A stretch of DNA of 64,000 nt from G965216695 sp965216695 (GCA_965216695.1 OZ244212.1:4898001-4962000); one strand, 5' to 3'; positions 53,528 to 62,877 are shown, counted from the first letter of the stretch. Notes: generated by a model not told the origin, from the sequence alone. Translations and numbers: made by a program.

Positions 53528-56266
53528 ATGAATGCATTTCGTGTGCAGCGGCACCTGTTCGCCACGATCGGTTTGATCGCGGGGTTATTGGGCGTACCCA
53601 TCGTTCCGGCAATCGCTGAAGAGGTTTCGGTTATCGAAGAAGTCATCGTAACCGCGACCCGTCGCGAGGAAGACGTTCAGGACGTTGCCATCCCGATCAC
53701 GGCCGTTACCGGCGACATGTTGGACAAGCGTTTCGCGCAGGATCTTCGCGATCTCACAAACATGTCACCCAACGTCCAGCTTGAGCCCATCCACATCTTT
53801 CAAACTGCCGCGTCTTTCTACATTCGCGGCCAGGGCCAGCAGGACATCGAGTCCACCGCAGACCCTAAGGTGATGGTGCTGGTGGACGGCATCGTGCAAC
53901 CCAGAACATCGACGGCGTTGTCGGACATGCTGGATGTCCGCTCGGTGGAAATCCTGCGCGGTCCCCAGGGGACCCTGTTCGGGCGCAACACGATCGCCGG
54001 GGCAGTGCAGGTGCTGCACAACGAACCCGAATTCAACGAGTGGGGGTCTAGGCTCTCGTTCCAGGCTGGAGATTTCGGCCGAGCCGATGCGAAGGCGGTG
54101 TTCAACATTCCGATGGTCGACGACGTGTTCGCCGGCAGGCTGGCGTACAAATACACGAGCCACGACGGCTATTGGGACAACGATTTCGTAAACGAAGACC
54201 GCGGCGCATCCGAACGTCACACACTGCTCCCCAGTCTCAAGTGGACGCCGAATGACAACTGGAGCGTGGTGCTGCGCGGGGAGTGGAACAAGACCCGCGA
54301 CGATACCAACATGACCCAGTCGCACCACTACTGTCGTAACGATCCCGGCAATCTGTTCACGGGCGGGCCGCTCGACAACGATCTGGTGATCCTCACGGAA
54401 ACATTGCACGCGCTCATCGTGCGGGGCGAGACGCCCGAGCAGGCCGCGGCGAGTGCGCGTGCGATCTGCGCGGTACCATTCGACAGTGACAAAGTTGATC
54501 GGGAGTTTACGGCGCCGAACACCGAGGACCGTGGCCAGAAGTACGATACGGACACATGGGGACTTACCTGGGAGGTGGACTACGACATTCCAGATATCGG
54601 GACGTTCACGTACCTGGGCGGCTACCGGGAGGTGGAAGAAGACATCATCTTCACCATCGACGTGTCGCGGCACGATCTCTTTGCGGGCCGGCGGCGCCAG
54701 GAACACACGGTAGATCAGCACGAAATCCGTTTTGCTTCGAACTTCTCCGATCGCTTCGATTTCGTAGCCGGAGGTTTCTACTTCGAGCAGGAATACTTCA
54801 TGAAGCAGAGTTCATGGGGCCTGCTGTTCGCGCCGAACATCATTCTCAACCCGCCGGACCCGAACACGCTCGTTTTCACCCACCCGTCCACGTATGGTCA
54901 GGCGCAGTTTTCGAATCAGATCAACGAGGCTTGGGCGGTATTCGGGCAAGCGAACTGGCACATCACCGATCAGCTGACGCTGACGGTCGGCGGCCGATAC
55001 ACTGATGAAACGAAGGAATTTTTCCACTGCCCGGTGGGATCGGGTGACGAATCCCGGGACTGGCGTGACGCGAAACGTTCTCGCGGCTGCACGAACGTGC
55101 CGCTGTTCGCGATCGATCCGACCCTGCCGCCGATCGTACCGCCAGCTGCCGGACCCGGCCCGCACACGCCCGTGTGGCAGCTAACGCCCGCGATTGGTTT
55201 CGACGCCGGTGGCGGCGCAGCGGGCGGTTGTATTCCGGTGTTGGATCCATCAGGCGCGCCGATCTTGTGTAACAACCGGCTGGTGCCTCCGAAGGGTTCC
55301 TGGGACGACTTTACCCCGATGGCGAGCCTGCGCTATCGATTCAATGACAATCTCATGGCGTACTTCACGTTTGCCGAGGGCTTTAGTTCCGGCGGTTTCG
55401 CGGGTCGGGGAACATTGACGTCCATCGGCCCGTTTGATCCCGAAACCGCGGAGAATTTCGAGATTGGCGTCAAATCCGACTGGTTCGACGGGCGTCTGCG
55501 AGCAAATGTCACGGCGTTCTCGAACAAAGTGAAGGGATTCCAGACCGCCTTCATTCGTCCCGCACCGGGTGGCGGCGGTCAGGAGACCGTGACTGCTAAC
55601 CTTGGAAGCCTAAAGACGGAAGGCTTCGAGGCTGAGCTCACGGCGATACCCACGGAAGGTCTGACCGTGTGGCTGAACGTTTCCCACCTCGATACGACGC
55701 GGAAGGGGTTCTGCGCGGATCCGGACGGCCTGCAACCCGGCGACCCGAACGTCGTTCCAACGGCCGGTGGACCCAACGATCCGGCGCTCGACGTTTGTGG
55801 ACCCGCTGAGCAAGTACTCGACCCGATCGGCAACTTCCTCGGTTGGGTCGTGCCTCAGGATCTGAACGATCTGAACCCGACGTCACGCTCGCCGAAGTGG
55901 ACCACGTCTGTCGGGTTCGCGTATGACTGGCAGATCCAGAACGTGGGCAACGTGATTTTCTCACTCGATTGGTTGTACCAGGGAAAGCAGACGATCGCCG
56001 GGTCCCGCACCACCGAGTTGGACGGTGTAGTGCAATACAATGGTGATGTGATCAGCCATTTCCGCAAGGCGACGGATATCTTCAATGGCTCCGTCACGTG
56101 GACGAGCCCGGAACAACGCTATCAGGCGTCATTCTTCGTGAAAAACATCACGAATGAACTGTACGTCCAGGCGGTGACAAACGTTTCGGGCCTCCTGAAC
56201 TTCCGCACTCCGAACCTGCGACGGCACTGGGCGCTGGAGTTGCGGATGAACCTTGGGGAGATCTGA
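53528..56266 (+). CDS. TonB-dependent receptor (outer-membrane)
   Basis: 912 residues. A signal peptide (LFATIGLIAGLLGVPIVPAIAEE) leads to the TonB box IEEVIVTATRREEDVQDVAIPITAV. The plug has ASFYIRGQGQQDIESTADPKVMVLVDGIVQPRTSTALSDMLDVRSVEILRGPQGTLFGRNTIAGAVQVLH in broken order. The barrel contains several cysteine-rich extracellular loops and the late LMAYFTFAEGFSSGGFAGRG (strand pattern of receptor group seen in Sphingomonas/Cellvibrio-type TBDRs), ending FRTPNLRRHWALELRMNLGEI. The substrate is unknown. It is divergent from an exported protein. It is larger than the other receptor in the window and only distantly similar. Confidence 0.95.
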   Translation: MNAFRVQRHLFATIGLIAGLLGVPIVPAIAEEVSVIEEVIVTATRREEDVQDVAIPITAVTGDMLDKRFAQDLRDLTNMSPNVQLEPIHIFQTAASFYIRGQGQQDIESTADPKVMVLVDGIVQPRTSTALSDMLDVRSVEILRGPQGTLFGRNTIAGAVQVLHNEPEFNEWGSRLSFQAGDFGRADAKAVFNIPMVDDVFAGRLAYKYTSHDGYWDNDFVNEDRGASERHTLLPSLKWTPNDNWSVVLRGEWNKTRDDTNMTQSHHYCRNDPGNLFTGGPLDNDLVILTETLHALIVRGETPEQAAASARAICAVPFDSDKVDREFTAPNTEDRGQKYDTDTWGLTWEVDYDIPDIGTFTYLGGYREVEEDIIFTIDVSRHDLFAGRRRQEHTVDQHEIRFASNFSDRFDFVAGGFYFEQEYFMKQSSWGLLFAPNIILNPPDPNTLVFTHPSTYGQAQFSNQINEAWAVFGQANWHITDQLTLTVGGRYTDETKEFFHCPVGSGDESRDWRDAKRSRGCTNVPLFAIDPTLPPIVPPAAGPGPHTPVWQLTPAIGFDAGGGAAGGCIPVLDPSGAPILCNNRLVPPKGSWDDFTPMASLRYRFNDNLMAYFTFAEGFSSGGFAGRGTLTSIGPFDPETAENFEIGVKSDWFDGRLRANVTAFSNKVKGFQTAFIRPAPGGGGQETVTANLGSLKTEGFEAELTAIPTEGLTVWLNVSHLDTTRKGFCADPDGLQPGDPNVVPTAGGPNDPALDVCGPAEQVLDPIGNFLGWVVPQDLNDLNPTSRSPKWTTSVGFAYDWQIQNVGNVIFSLDWLYQGKQTIAGSRTTELDGVVQYNGDVISHFRKATDIFNGSVTWTSPEQRYQASFFVKNITNELYVQAVTNVSGLLNFRTPNLRRHWALELRMNLGEI

Positions 56267-56482
56267 AACGCAGCGACCGGGCGAGTCCGGAGCGCTCTAG
56301 GCGCAGTACAGTCGGTGTAGATCGCGCGGTGTTGGGGGAGGGATTACTCGCTCCGCGCTGTTCGCGCGGTCCTCGCCCTGCGGGTTGCGCGCGGCTGCAT
56401 TGGCAGCCCTGCTCGTGCCATACGCTCGCCCGCGTTCGCCGCGAGTCGAACCGTAGCGTCCAAATCGAGCCCCCGTTGAGCA

Positions 56483-56570
56483 TGGCGGAGAGGGAGGGAT
56501 TCGAACCCTCGATGAGTTACCCCATACACACTTTCCAGGCGTGCTCCTTCGACCGCTCGGACACCTCTCC
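56483..56570 (-). tRNA. tRNA-Ser (anticodon GGA)
   Basis: Minus strand. The 7-bp acceptor GGAGAGG/CCTCTCC, discriminator G and encoded CCA (56485-56483), a long variable arm and the T-loop GGTTCGAATCC are present. The anticodon loop CTGGAAA gives GGA, decoding UCC/UCU. The 88-nt length fits a class II serine tRNA. Confidence 0.95.
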
Positions 56571-56608
56571 GGGATAGACGCAAATGCCTGTGGACATTCC
56601 GTTGAATA

Positions 56609-56710
<102 letters not shown>

Positions 56711-56886
56711 GGAAAGGGTCGCCATAGGCGGCGTATGCTAGCGGAACCGGTATCTGTTGGGTAGGCGGCCAGAATTACGGGATCCGCGTACAAACAGGCG
56801 TGTTGGCGGGCGCACAGTGGGAATGCATAATGCCGGTTTTCCGTTGCGCCGTCGGCTGGCGGCATTCTTTATTGGGGTAAGCATTG

Positions 56887-57207
56887 ATGCCAAAAATAAC
56901 GTTCATCGAATTCGACGGTACCGAACATCAGGTGGAGGCGCCCGCGGGCGGTTCCGTGATGCGCGCAGCCATCGATAACCTGGTACCCGGCATCGATGCC
57001 GACTGCGGTGGCGAATGCTCGTGCGCCACGTGTCATGTAATTGTTGACCCCGCCTGGGCAGATAAGGTCGGAGAGCCGAGCGACATGGAAGAAAGCATGC
57101 TCAGTCTGGCGCCGGAGACGTCGGATACGTCCCGATTGTCGTGTCAGATCGAAATCTCCGACAGTCTCGATGGTCTGGTGGTGCGACTGCCCGAATTTCA
57201 GATGTAG
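56887..57207 (+). CDS. [2Fe-2S] ferredoxin, adrenodoxin type
   Basis: 106 residues from the ATG at 56887. Cluster ligands are C40, C46, C49 and C86 (DCGGECSCATC and RLSCQI). The type is that of ISC-system Fdx and of cytochrome P450 partners; no iscSUA or P450 genes flank it here, so the partner is unknown. It is convergent with pspF (14 bases between stops). Confidence 0.93.
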   Translation: MPKITFIEFDGTEHQVEAPAGGSVMRAAIDNLVPGIDADCGGECSCATCHVIVDPAWADKVGEPSDMEESMLSLAPETSDTSRLSCQIEISDSLDGLVVRLPEFQM

Positions 57208-57220
57208 TGCGCGGGCCCGG

Positions 57221-58246
57221 TCACGCGCCGGGTTCCTTCAGCAGATCGTATTTCTTGAGGTAGCCCCGCAGCTGGTGGTAGGTCACGGAGAGCAGATCCG
57301 CGGCTTTTCGTTGGTTGTACTTCGCTTCTGTCAGCGCCGCGCGAATCAGTGTTTTCTCGTGCTCCGCGGTTTCCTGTTTAAAGTCCAATGGCAGCGCTGG
57401 CGCCTCAGGCGGTGGTGGCGCTTTGGCGCCGTTCCCATCCGTGGGCGAGGGAGTGCCTGATCCGTTGGGCCGGAACGGGGAGTCGAACGGGTCGAACACC
57501 ACCTCATCGACCACGTCTTCGGGTTCAACCCGGTACACGCATCGTTCAATCACGTTCTTCAGTTCTCGAACGTTCCCGGGCCAATCGTAGGCCTCCAGTT
57601 CCGCGAGTGCGTTGGCGCTGAACCCCGCAAATACCTCGCGTCCCAGCTCTTTCGCCATGTTGATTGCGAAGTGCTCGGCCAGCAGCGGGATGTCGATAGA
57701 CCGTTCGCGCAGCGGTGGCAGCGTGATCACGTCGAACGCGAGCCGGTCCAGTAGATCGTGCCGGAATGCGCCTTGGGCGGCGAGCGTGGGCAGATCTTCG
57801 TTGGTGGCGGCTACCAGGCGGACGTCGCAGGTGAGTGTTTTCGTGCCGCCGACCCGCTCGAACTCACCGTACTCGATCACGCGCAGCAGCTTTTCCTGAA
57901 CGAGGGCCGACGTGTTCGCCAATTCGTCTAAAAACAGCGTGCCGCCGTGAGCGCGCTCGAAGCGTCCATGGTGCACCTTGGATGCGCCGGTGAACGCGCC
58001 CGCCTCATGGCCGAACAGTTCGCTTTCCAGCAGATTGTCGTTGATGGCCGCGCAATTCAGTTTCACGAACTGTCCTTCCCACCGATTGGAAAGAAAGTGC
58101 AACCGCGCGGCAATCAGTTCCTTTCCGGTCCCGCGCTCCCCCACGACCAGTACCGGCTTCGTCAGCGGGGCTACCAGCGAGACGTTTTCGAGCACGCGGA
58201 GAAATTCCGGCGACTCGCCCAAAAGGCGTTCTGGCTCTCTGCTCAT
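57221..58246 (-). CDS. pspF: PspF sigma54-dependent activator
   Basis: 341 residues from the ATG at 58246, chosen to match the E. coli PspF start near LLGESPEFLRVLENVS. It lacks an N-terminal regulatory domain, as PspF does. Walker A is VVGERGTGKELIAARLHFLS, the sigma54-contact loop is GHEAGAFTGASK, Walker B is GGTLFLDELA, and the C-terminal helix-turn-helix is NQRKAADLLSVTYHQLRGYLKKY. An added Pro/Gly linker (SGTPSPTDGNGAKAPPPPEAPALP) precedes the helix-turn-helix. It activates pspABC, divergently encoded, and is itself held off by PspA. Confidence 0.95.
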   Translation of the reverse strand: MSREPERLLGESPEFLRVLENVSLVAPLTKPVLVVGERGTGKELIAARLHFLSNRWEGQFVKLNCAAINDNLLESELFGHEAGAFTGASKVHHGRFERAHGGTLFLDELANTSALVQEKLLRVIEYGEFERVGGTKTLTCDVRLVAATNEDLPTLAAQGAFRHDLLDRLAFDVITLPPLRERSIDIPLLAEHFAINMAKELGREVFAGFSANALAELEAYDWPGNVRELKNVIERCVYRVEPEDVVDEVVFDPFDSPFRPNGSGTPSPTDGNGAKAPPPPEAPALPLDFKQETAEHEKTLIRAALTEAKYNQRKAADLLSVTYHQLRGYLKKYDLLKEPGA

Positions 58247-58365
58247 AAGTTGATTTTGCCAACTATTGGTTTTGCTCGCCACCGTGGTCTAGTGGCGGTC
58301 TGCCGGACGGGTAGCTTATGAGAAAATTATTCAATAAAAACAGCGGTTTATAATGAATCGGAAGA

Positions 58366-58382
58366 TTGGCACGATTCCTGTA
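58366..58382 (+). promoter_or_regulatory. Probable sigma54 promoter of pspABC
   Basis: TTGGCACG at 58366-58373 fits the -24 element exactly; the -12 element reads CTGTA, one of two key bases off the TTGCA consensus. It sits about 125 bases before the pspA start, in the intergenic region shared with the PspF gene. Confidence 0.6.
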
Positions 58383-58507
58383 TCGAGGAAGATCGAGTAG
58401 CGAACTGCAAACAGTGTGATTGCCGCTAAAGATGACAGTGTCGAAGGAGCACGGCTAGCAATGTGTGCACCGACGCGACGGTAAACCAACTGGAGGTCTT
58501 AGTACCG

Positions 58508-59185
58508 ATGAGCATTTTCTCCCGAATGGGTGACATTATTAACTCCAACATCAATGCGTTGCTGGATAAAGCGGAAGATCCCGAGAAGATGGTGCGCCTG
58601 ATCATCCAAGAGATGGAAGAAGCGCTCGTCGAGGTGCGCAGTACGTCGGCGAGGGCGATCGCCGATCGCAAGGAACTCACCCGTCGGCGTGAGTACCTGG
58701 ACGGTGAAGCGGCCGAATGGGAGCGGAAAGCGGAAATTGCCGTGAACAAAGGGCGCGACGATCTGGCCAAAGGCGCGCTGGTGGAACGCAACAAGGCGCG
58801 GGATGCGGCCGCTGCGGTTGCTGAGGAGCTGACGGTGCTTGACCAGACGCTCGAGAAACTTTCCGAAGACACCAACGCGCTGCACGCAAAGATCAAGGAC
58901 GCAAAGGCGCGCCAGAACGCGATCATCGTCCGTGGTCAGGCGGCGCAGACCCGGCTTACGGTGCGTCGTCAGCTCTCTGAGCACAACATCGACGACGCGA
59001 TTCGGCGCTTCGAACTCTACGAGCGTAAGATGGACGATCTGGAAGGTCAGATCGAGGCCTACGACATGGGCCAGAAAACGCTTGCGGACGAGATCGCGGA
59101 TCTGGAGCAGGACGATTCGGTCGACCAGGAACTCGCCCGACTGAAGGCACGCATGTCGGGTATCGAATCGATCAATAACGGCTAG
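58508..59185 (+). CDS. pspA: Phage shock protein A
   Basis: 225 residues from the ATG at 58508, with GGAGG at 58492-58496. PspA/IM30 family: MGDIINSNINALLDKAEDPEKMVRLIIQEMEEAL at the N-terminus (helix 1 and the start of the coiled coil), with helices to the C-terminus. PspA binds PspF to hold it inactive and coats damaged inner membrane to keep the proton motive force. pspB starts 8 bases later. Confidence 0.96.
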   Translation: MSIFSRMGDIINSNINALLDKAEDPEKMVRLIIQEMEEALVEVRSTSARAIADRKELTRRREYLDGEAAEWERKAEIAVNKGRDDLAKGALVERNKARDAAAAVAEELTVLDQTLEKLSEDTNALHAKIKDAKARQNAIIVRGQAAQTRLTVRRQLSEHNIDDAIRRFELYERKMDDLEGQIEAYDMGQKTLADEIADLEQDDSVDQELARLKARMSGIESINNG

Positions 59186-59193
59186 GAGGCCCA

Positions 59194-59499
59194 ATGGAAG
59201 GCTGGATGGTCGCGCTTTTCGTCCCGACGATCGTATTCCTGTGCATCGTTGCGCCCGTGTGGATCTTCATGCACTACAAACACAAGCAGCAGACGCACAG
59301 CAGGTTGTCTGAAACGGAACGCCATGAACTGGAAGTCCTGACCCAGCATGCGGAACGGATGCTAGACCGCATCGAGACGCTTGAGGCCATTCTCGACAGC
59401 GAAACCCCGCAGTGGCGCTCGCGGATCGATTCCGCCGGCAAAGAGGCTGGTCCGTCTGTGCAGAGTTTTCTAGGCGATCGGCAGCGGGTGCGCTCGTGA
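59194..59499 (+). CDS. pspB: Phage shock protein B
   Basis: 101 residues. An N-terminal membrane helix (MVALFVPTIVFLCIVAPVWIFMHY) is followed by a coiled-coil helix (ELEVLTQHAERMLDRIETLEAILDS), the normal PspB layout. It works with PspC to relay envelope stress to PspA. Its TGA overlaps the GTG of the next gene. The C-terminal extension of about 25 residues is longer than in E. coli PspB (74 residues). Confidence 0.93.
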   Translation: MEGWMVALFVPTIVFLCIVAPVWIFMHYKHKQQTHSRLSETERHELEVLTQHAERMLDRIETLEAILDSETPQWRSRIDSAGKEAGPSVQSFLGDRQRVRS

Positions 59500-60221
59500 G
59501 CCGGCACAGACGTCGTTACCAGCGCGAGCGTGATGACCAAAACGCCGGGCGACGCGAAGACCCAGACCTTGGGCGCGCGGTATCAAAGCTGGAGGAAGCC
59601 CTGACAGACCTTCTGGGCGACGCGAAGGATGAACTGTCGTCGCGAGCCGCGAAGCTGATCGATGACGCTGCGGAGCGGCTGGAAGACGAACTTGATGATT
59701 GGGTCGATCGCGATGAGCGAGTATCCCGGCGGCGCCATCGCCAACGTCGTCGGATGAAGCGCGACACCGAGAACGCCTTGAAACCGAGAAGCCGCAGGCT
59801 GTACCGCAATCCACAGCGCGCAAAGATCGGCGGAGTTTGTGCGGGAATTGCGGACTACATGGGCGCGGAAACCTGGGTTGTTCGGTGTGTAGCAATCACG
59901 GGTCTGATGTTCATGCCGAGTCTGGTGTTTCCTGCCTACTGGCTTGCGTACTTCTTCCTGGACAAAAAGCCCCTTACGGGCGATGCGCTCCGGGCGGCTG
60001 CCGAGGCGCAACGTAACGATCATCGCTCGCCGGCGCCGGAACTCGGCCCGCGTTTATCGCCGCGGCGAAGCCTGCGCAACGTGCAGGCAGACATTACCGA
60101 AGCCGAACTGCGACTACGCCGGATGGAAACGCACATCACGTCCGGCCGCTACGAATTGCAGCGCGAAATCTCCGCGCTGGAGCGATCAGGCCCGGAACAC
60201 CCAGGACCTGCACCGGCGTAA
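59496..60221 (+). CDS. pspC: PspC-domain protein with long N-terminal extension
   Basis: 241 residues from a GTG at 59496 (4-base overlap with pspB). The PspC domain (LYRNPQRAKIGGVCAGIADYMGAETWVVRCVAI, then PAYWLAYFFLDKKPL) is at about residues 105-170, against the N-terminus in ordinary 119-residue PspC. Before it is about 100 residues of charged sequence (acidic/basic heptads: VSKLEEALTDLLGDAKDELSSRAAKLIDDAAERLEDEL, then RRRHRQRRR). The C-terminal 50 residues are again a charged coiled coil (ITEAELRLRRMETHITSGRYELQREIS), as in typical PspC. The extension is odd and may bind other Psp parts. Confidence 0.85.
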   Translation: MSRHRRRYQRERDDQNAGRREDPDLGRAVSKLEEALTDLLGDAKDELSSRAAKLIDDAAERLEDELDDWVDRDERVSRRRHRQRRRMKRDTENALKPRSRRLYRNPQRAKIGGVCAGIADYMGAETWVVRCVAITGLMFMPSLVFPAYWLAYFFLDKKPLTGDALRAAAEAQRNDHRSPAPELGPRLSPRRSLRNVQADITEAELRLRRMETHITSGRYELQREISALERSGPEHPGPAPA

Positions 60222-60252
60222 TGACAACACAACTCAAACAATGGAGGCGCCT

Positions 60253-60474
60253 ATGACGGTTTTTCAGATGGTGGTTTGGATCGTGGCGATTGCGTGCACG
60301 GCGCGCCTCGTCGGAATTTATCTCACCCGCCGCGAACGGCACGTTGCGGTGGACGATTCACCGCTTGCGGTTGAGGTCGACGAACTTCGGGCGCGCATTG
60401 AAGTGCTGGAAAAAATCGTTACGGATTCCGGATACCAACTACGCCGGGAGCTCGCGGACCTGGAACACCATTGA
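60253..60474 (+). CDS. Small membrane protein with coiled coil, PspB-like
   Basis: 73 residues from the ATG at 60253, with GGAGG 6 bases upstream. One membrane helix (FQMVVWIVAIACTARLVGIYL) is followed by a charged coiled coil (VEVDELRARIEVLEKIVTDSGYQLRRELADLEHH). The plan resembles PspB, whose short membrane-coiled-coil form it repeats. It is 31 bases after pspC in the same orientation, so likely a fourth psp-operon member. Confidence 0.75.
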   Translation: MTVFQMVVWIVAIACTARLVGIYLTRRERHVAVDDSPLAVEVDELRARIEVLEKIVTDSGYQLRRELADLEHH

Positions 60475-60486
60475 TCTGAACACACG

Positions 60487-61236
60487 TCATACGACAGTTA
60501 ACCCCATCGTCTTCGGATTGATCAGGTCCGGACGGTCAGTAAACACTCCACTCGCACCGTGGCGCCGCATCGCCGTCGCAACGTCGAAATCGTTGACTGT
60601 GTACACGTAGCAGTCGTAACCCCGTTCCCGAATTGTCTGTACGCGGCGCCGGTTGGCCATGCGCCCGCTGATGTTGATCGCCTGAGCGTCGAGAGCGGAC
60701 GCGATTGCGTAGGGGTCCCCGGACCATCGGTCCAGCAGGAGCGCGAGCGGTGTTTGATCGTCGATGGCGCGAAACTGCTCCAGTTCGCCTACGCGAAAGG
60801 AACTCACTAGCAGCGGCCTGGAGGAGTCGGAGGAACGAATCAGGTTCACTACGCCGGGTGCAGTGCCGGCCCCTTTCAGCTCGATGTTGATCCACACGTG
60901 GTTCGGTAACTCGCGCAGAACGCGCTCTGCGGTTGGAATACCCTCACCCCCGGCGTCGAGTTTCGCCAGCTCCTCTACGGTAAAACGGCTCAACGCGCCG
61001 GTGCCGTCGGTCGTGCGGTCTACGGTCGAGTCATGAATGACGATCAGTTCGCCCCCGAGCGCGTGTACGTCCAGTTCGATTGCGTCCAACCCGTAAGACA
61101 ACGCACAGCGAAACGAGGTCATCGTGTTTTCGGGCGCGAGGCCAGCCGCACCGCGGTGGCCGATGATGCGGAACTCGGAGGGCGTGATTTTCGAAACGTT
61201 GGGCACGAGGACGTCCGGCTGGTGATCAGTGTGCAA
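60487..61236 (-). CDS. Glycerophosphodiester phosphodiesterase
   Basis: About 249 residues from a TTG at 61236 (a GTG at 61206 is an alternative). The GDPD motif is IIGHRGAAGLAPENTMTSF, with the metal/His partner in ELDVHALGGELIVIHDSTVDRTTDGTG. A late CYVYTVND and FTDRPDLI complete the family set. No signal peptide is visible, so the cytoplasmic UgpQ type is likely. It hydrolyses glycerophosphodiesters to an alcohol and glycerol-3-phosphate. It is divergent from dnaX and convergent with the psp operon. Confidence 0.9.
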   Translation of the reverse strand: MHTDHQPDVLVPNVSKITPSEFRIIGHRGAAGLAPENTMTSFRCALSYGLDAIELDVHALGGELIVIHDSTVDRTTDGTGALSRFTVEELAKLDAGGEGIPTAERVLRELPNHVWINIELKGAGTAPGVVNLIRSSDSSRPLLVSSFRVGELEQFRAIDDQTPLALLLDRWSGDPYAIASALDAQAINISGRMANRRRVQTIRERGYDCYVYTVNDFDVATAMRRHGASGVFTDRPDLINPKTMGLTVV

Positions 61237-61256
61237 TAACGCTCTAAAATAGTCCC

Positions 61257-62864
61257 ATGAGCTATCAGGCGCTAGCGCGAAAGTTGCGGCCGCAGTCGTT
61301 TTCGGAGTTGGTGGGGCAGGACGCAGCAGTGCGTGCGTTGCGCCACGCGCTCGACAACGATCGCATCCACCATGCGTACCTGTTTACCGGTACGCGTGGT
61401 GTCGGCAAAACGACCATTGCTCGGTTACTGGCCAAGAGTCTCAATTGCGAAAAGGGCGTGAGTTCGTCGCCTTGTGGTGAATGCTCGGCGTGCGAGGAAA
61501 TCGTTGCCAATCGGTTCGTCGATCTGATCGAAGTCGACGCGGCATCGCGAACCCGGGTCGACGACACGCGGGAACTGCTCGACAACGCCCAGTACCTCCC
61601 CAGTCGCGGACGCTTCAAGGTGTACCTGATCGACGAAGTGCATATGCTGTCGGCGTCCAGCTTCAACGCGCTGCTGAAAACGCTCGAGGAGCCGCCGGCG
61701 CACGTGAAGTTCCTGCTTGCAACCACGGACCCCAAAAAAGTTCCCATGACGGTGCTGTCGCGGTGCCTGCAGTTTCAGCTGCGCAACCTGTCATCTGCGG
61801 CTATTGTTGGCTACCTGAGCGACGTCCTCGGCCAGGAGGCGATTGATTGCGAGGATTCGGCGCTCGAGATTCTGGCGCGCGCGGCACGCGGTAGTATGCG
61901 GGACGCGCTCAGCCTGGTCGATCAGGCGATAGCCCATGGCGAGGGGCGTGTATCAGCCGCCAGCGTCACCGCCATGTTGGGCCTTGCAGGACGTAACGAG
62001 ATCGACGGGCTGTTGTCCGTCATCGCGTCTGGCAACGCGGCCGACACGCTGGCGTACTCCCAAGACCTGGCTACGCGCGGCGTCGACTTTGAACAGATTC
62101 TCCAGGAACTGGTAGCGGCGTTTCACGATCGCGCGGTGCGACTCGCGGTCGAAGGCGCCGGCGAATCCGATGAAGCCTTCAGTGCCGACGAGTTGCAGCT
62201 GTACTACCAGATTGCGTTGCTTGGCTTGCGTGACCTGGCCATAACCCCTGATCCTCAGACCGGTTTCGAGATGACACTGCTGCGCCTGCTTGCCTTTTCA
62301 CCCGAGCCGACGCGCGTGCCGCGCCGGGAAGGCGCGCCGCCGGTTGGTGCTGACGACGCCGCGCAAACGGGCGAGACGGCCGATACACGAGCGCCGGAGG
62401 TGCGCCCAGTTTCGTCCGAGCTTTCGTCGACGAGCGCCCGCGCCGATGCCACGCCTGGCCCGCGACCCGCGGCAAGTGGCGCCAACGCAGAGTGGCACGG
62501 TTTGCAGCCCCGGCTCGGGCTGTCCGGTTCGTTGCAGGTGATTGCGCAGCGTACGGTGCTTGTCACGCAGACGGACACGCACATGGAACTGGTGCTCGAC
62601 GCCGCACACGACACGCTTCTGAACGATAACCACGCAGCGGGGCTCGGCCGAGCGGTTTCCGAAGCGCTCGGAACCTCGGTAGACGTCAGCATCCGGGTCG
62701 GAGAGCCTGCAGAAGAAACGCCGGCCGATGCGGCCGACCGTCTGCGGCGGGAACGCCAGCTGGAAGCCGAAGCGCGGGTTCGCGAAGATGCAACCGTACA
62801 AAGTCTTTTGAAGGAGTTCGACGGGCGCATCCAGGCGGTTGTACCCATCGATGACACGCCGTGA
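61257..62864 (+). CDS. dnaX: DNA polymerase III subunits gamma/tau
   Basis: 535 residues, shorter than E. coli tau (643). Walker A is GTRGVGKTTIARLLAK (about 45-60), the zinc cysteines are C64, C73, C76 and C79, the DExx box is LIDEVHMLSASSFNALLKTLEEPP, and SRCLQFQLRNL is sensor 1. Domain III follows, then an Ala/Pro/Thr-rich linker and a C-terminal region (VDVSIRVGEPAEE). It loads the beta clamp. Its gap to ybaB is 13 bases, giving the conserved dnaX-ybaB-recR operon. No slippery frameshift site was recognised by eye at the end of domain III. Confidence 0.95.
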   Translation: MSYQALARKLRPQSFSELVGQDAAVRALRHALDNDRIHHAYLFTGTRGVGKTTIARLLAKSLNCEKGVSSSPCGECSACEEIVANRFVDLIEVDAASRTRVDDTRELLDNAQYLPSRGRFKVYLIDEVHMLSASSFNALLKTLEEPPAHVKFLLATTDPKKVPMTVLSRCLQFQLRNLSSAAIVGYLSDVLGQEAIDCEDSALEILARAARGSMRDALSLVDQAIAHGEGRVSAASVTAMLGLAGRNEIDGLLSVIASGNAADTLAYSQDLATRGVDFEQILQELVAAFHDRAVRLAVEGAGESDEAFSADELQLYYQIALLGLRDLAITPDPQTGFEMTLLRLLAFSPEPTRVPRREGAPPVGADDAAQTGETADTRAPEVRPVSSELSSTSARADATPGPRPAASGANAEWHGLQPRLGLSGSLQVIAQRTVLVTQTDTHMELVLDAAHDTLLNDNHAAGLGRAVSEALGTSVDVSIRVGEPAEETPADAADRLRRERQLEAEARVREDATVQSLLKEFDGRIQAVVPIDDTP

Positions 62865-62877
62865 GGCGGGAGGCGAT

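Noticed and set aside
56267..56482. Gene or CRISPR-like content in the stretch before tRNA-Ser
   Set aside because: Only GC-rich sequence is seen; no regularly spaced repeats and no frame with family sequence.
61731..61742. CCCAAAAAAGTT in dnaX as a gamma-type slippery site
   Set aside because: It falls in the conserved DPKKVPMTVLSRC region of the ATPase, far before the domain boundary where gamma termination occurs, and no stop or stem follows.
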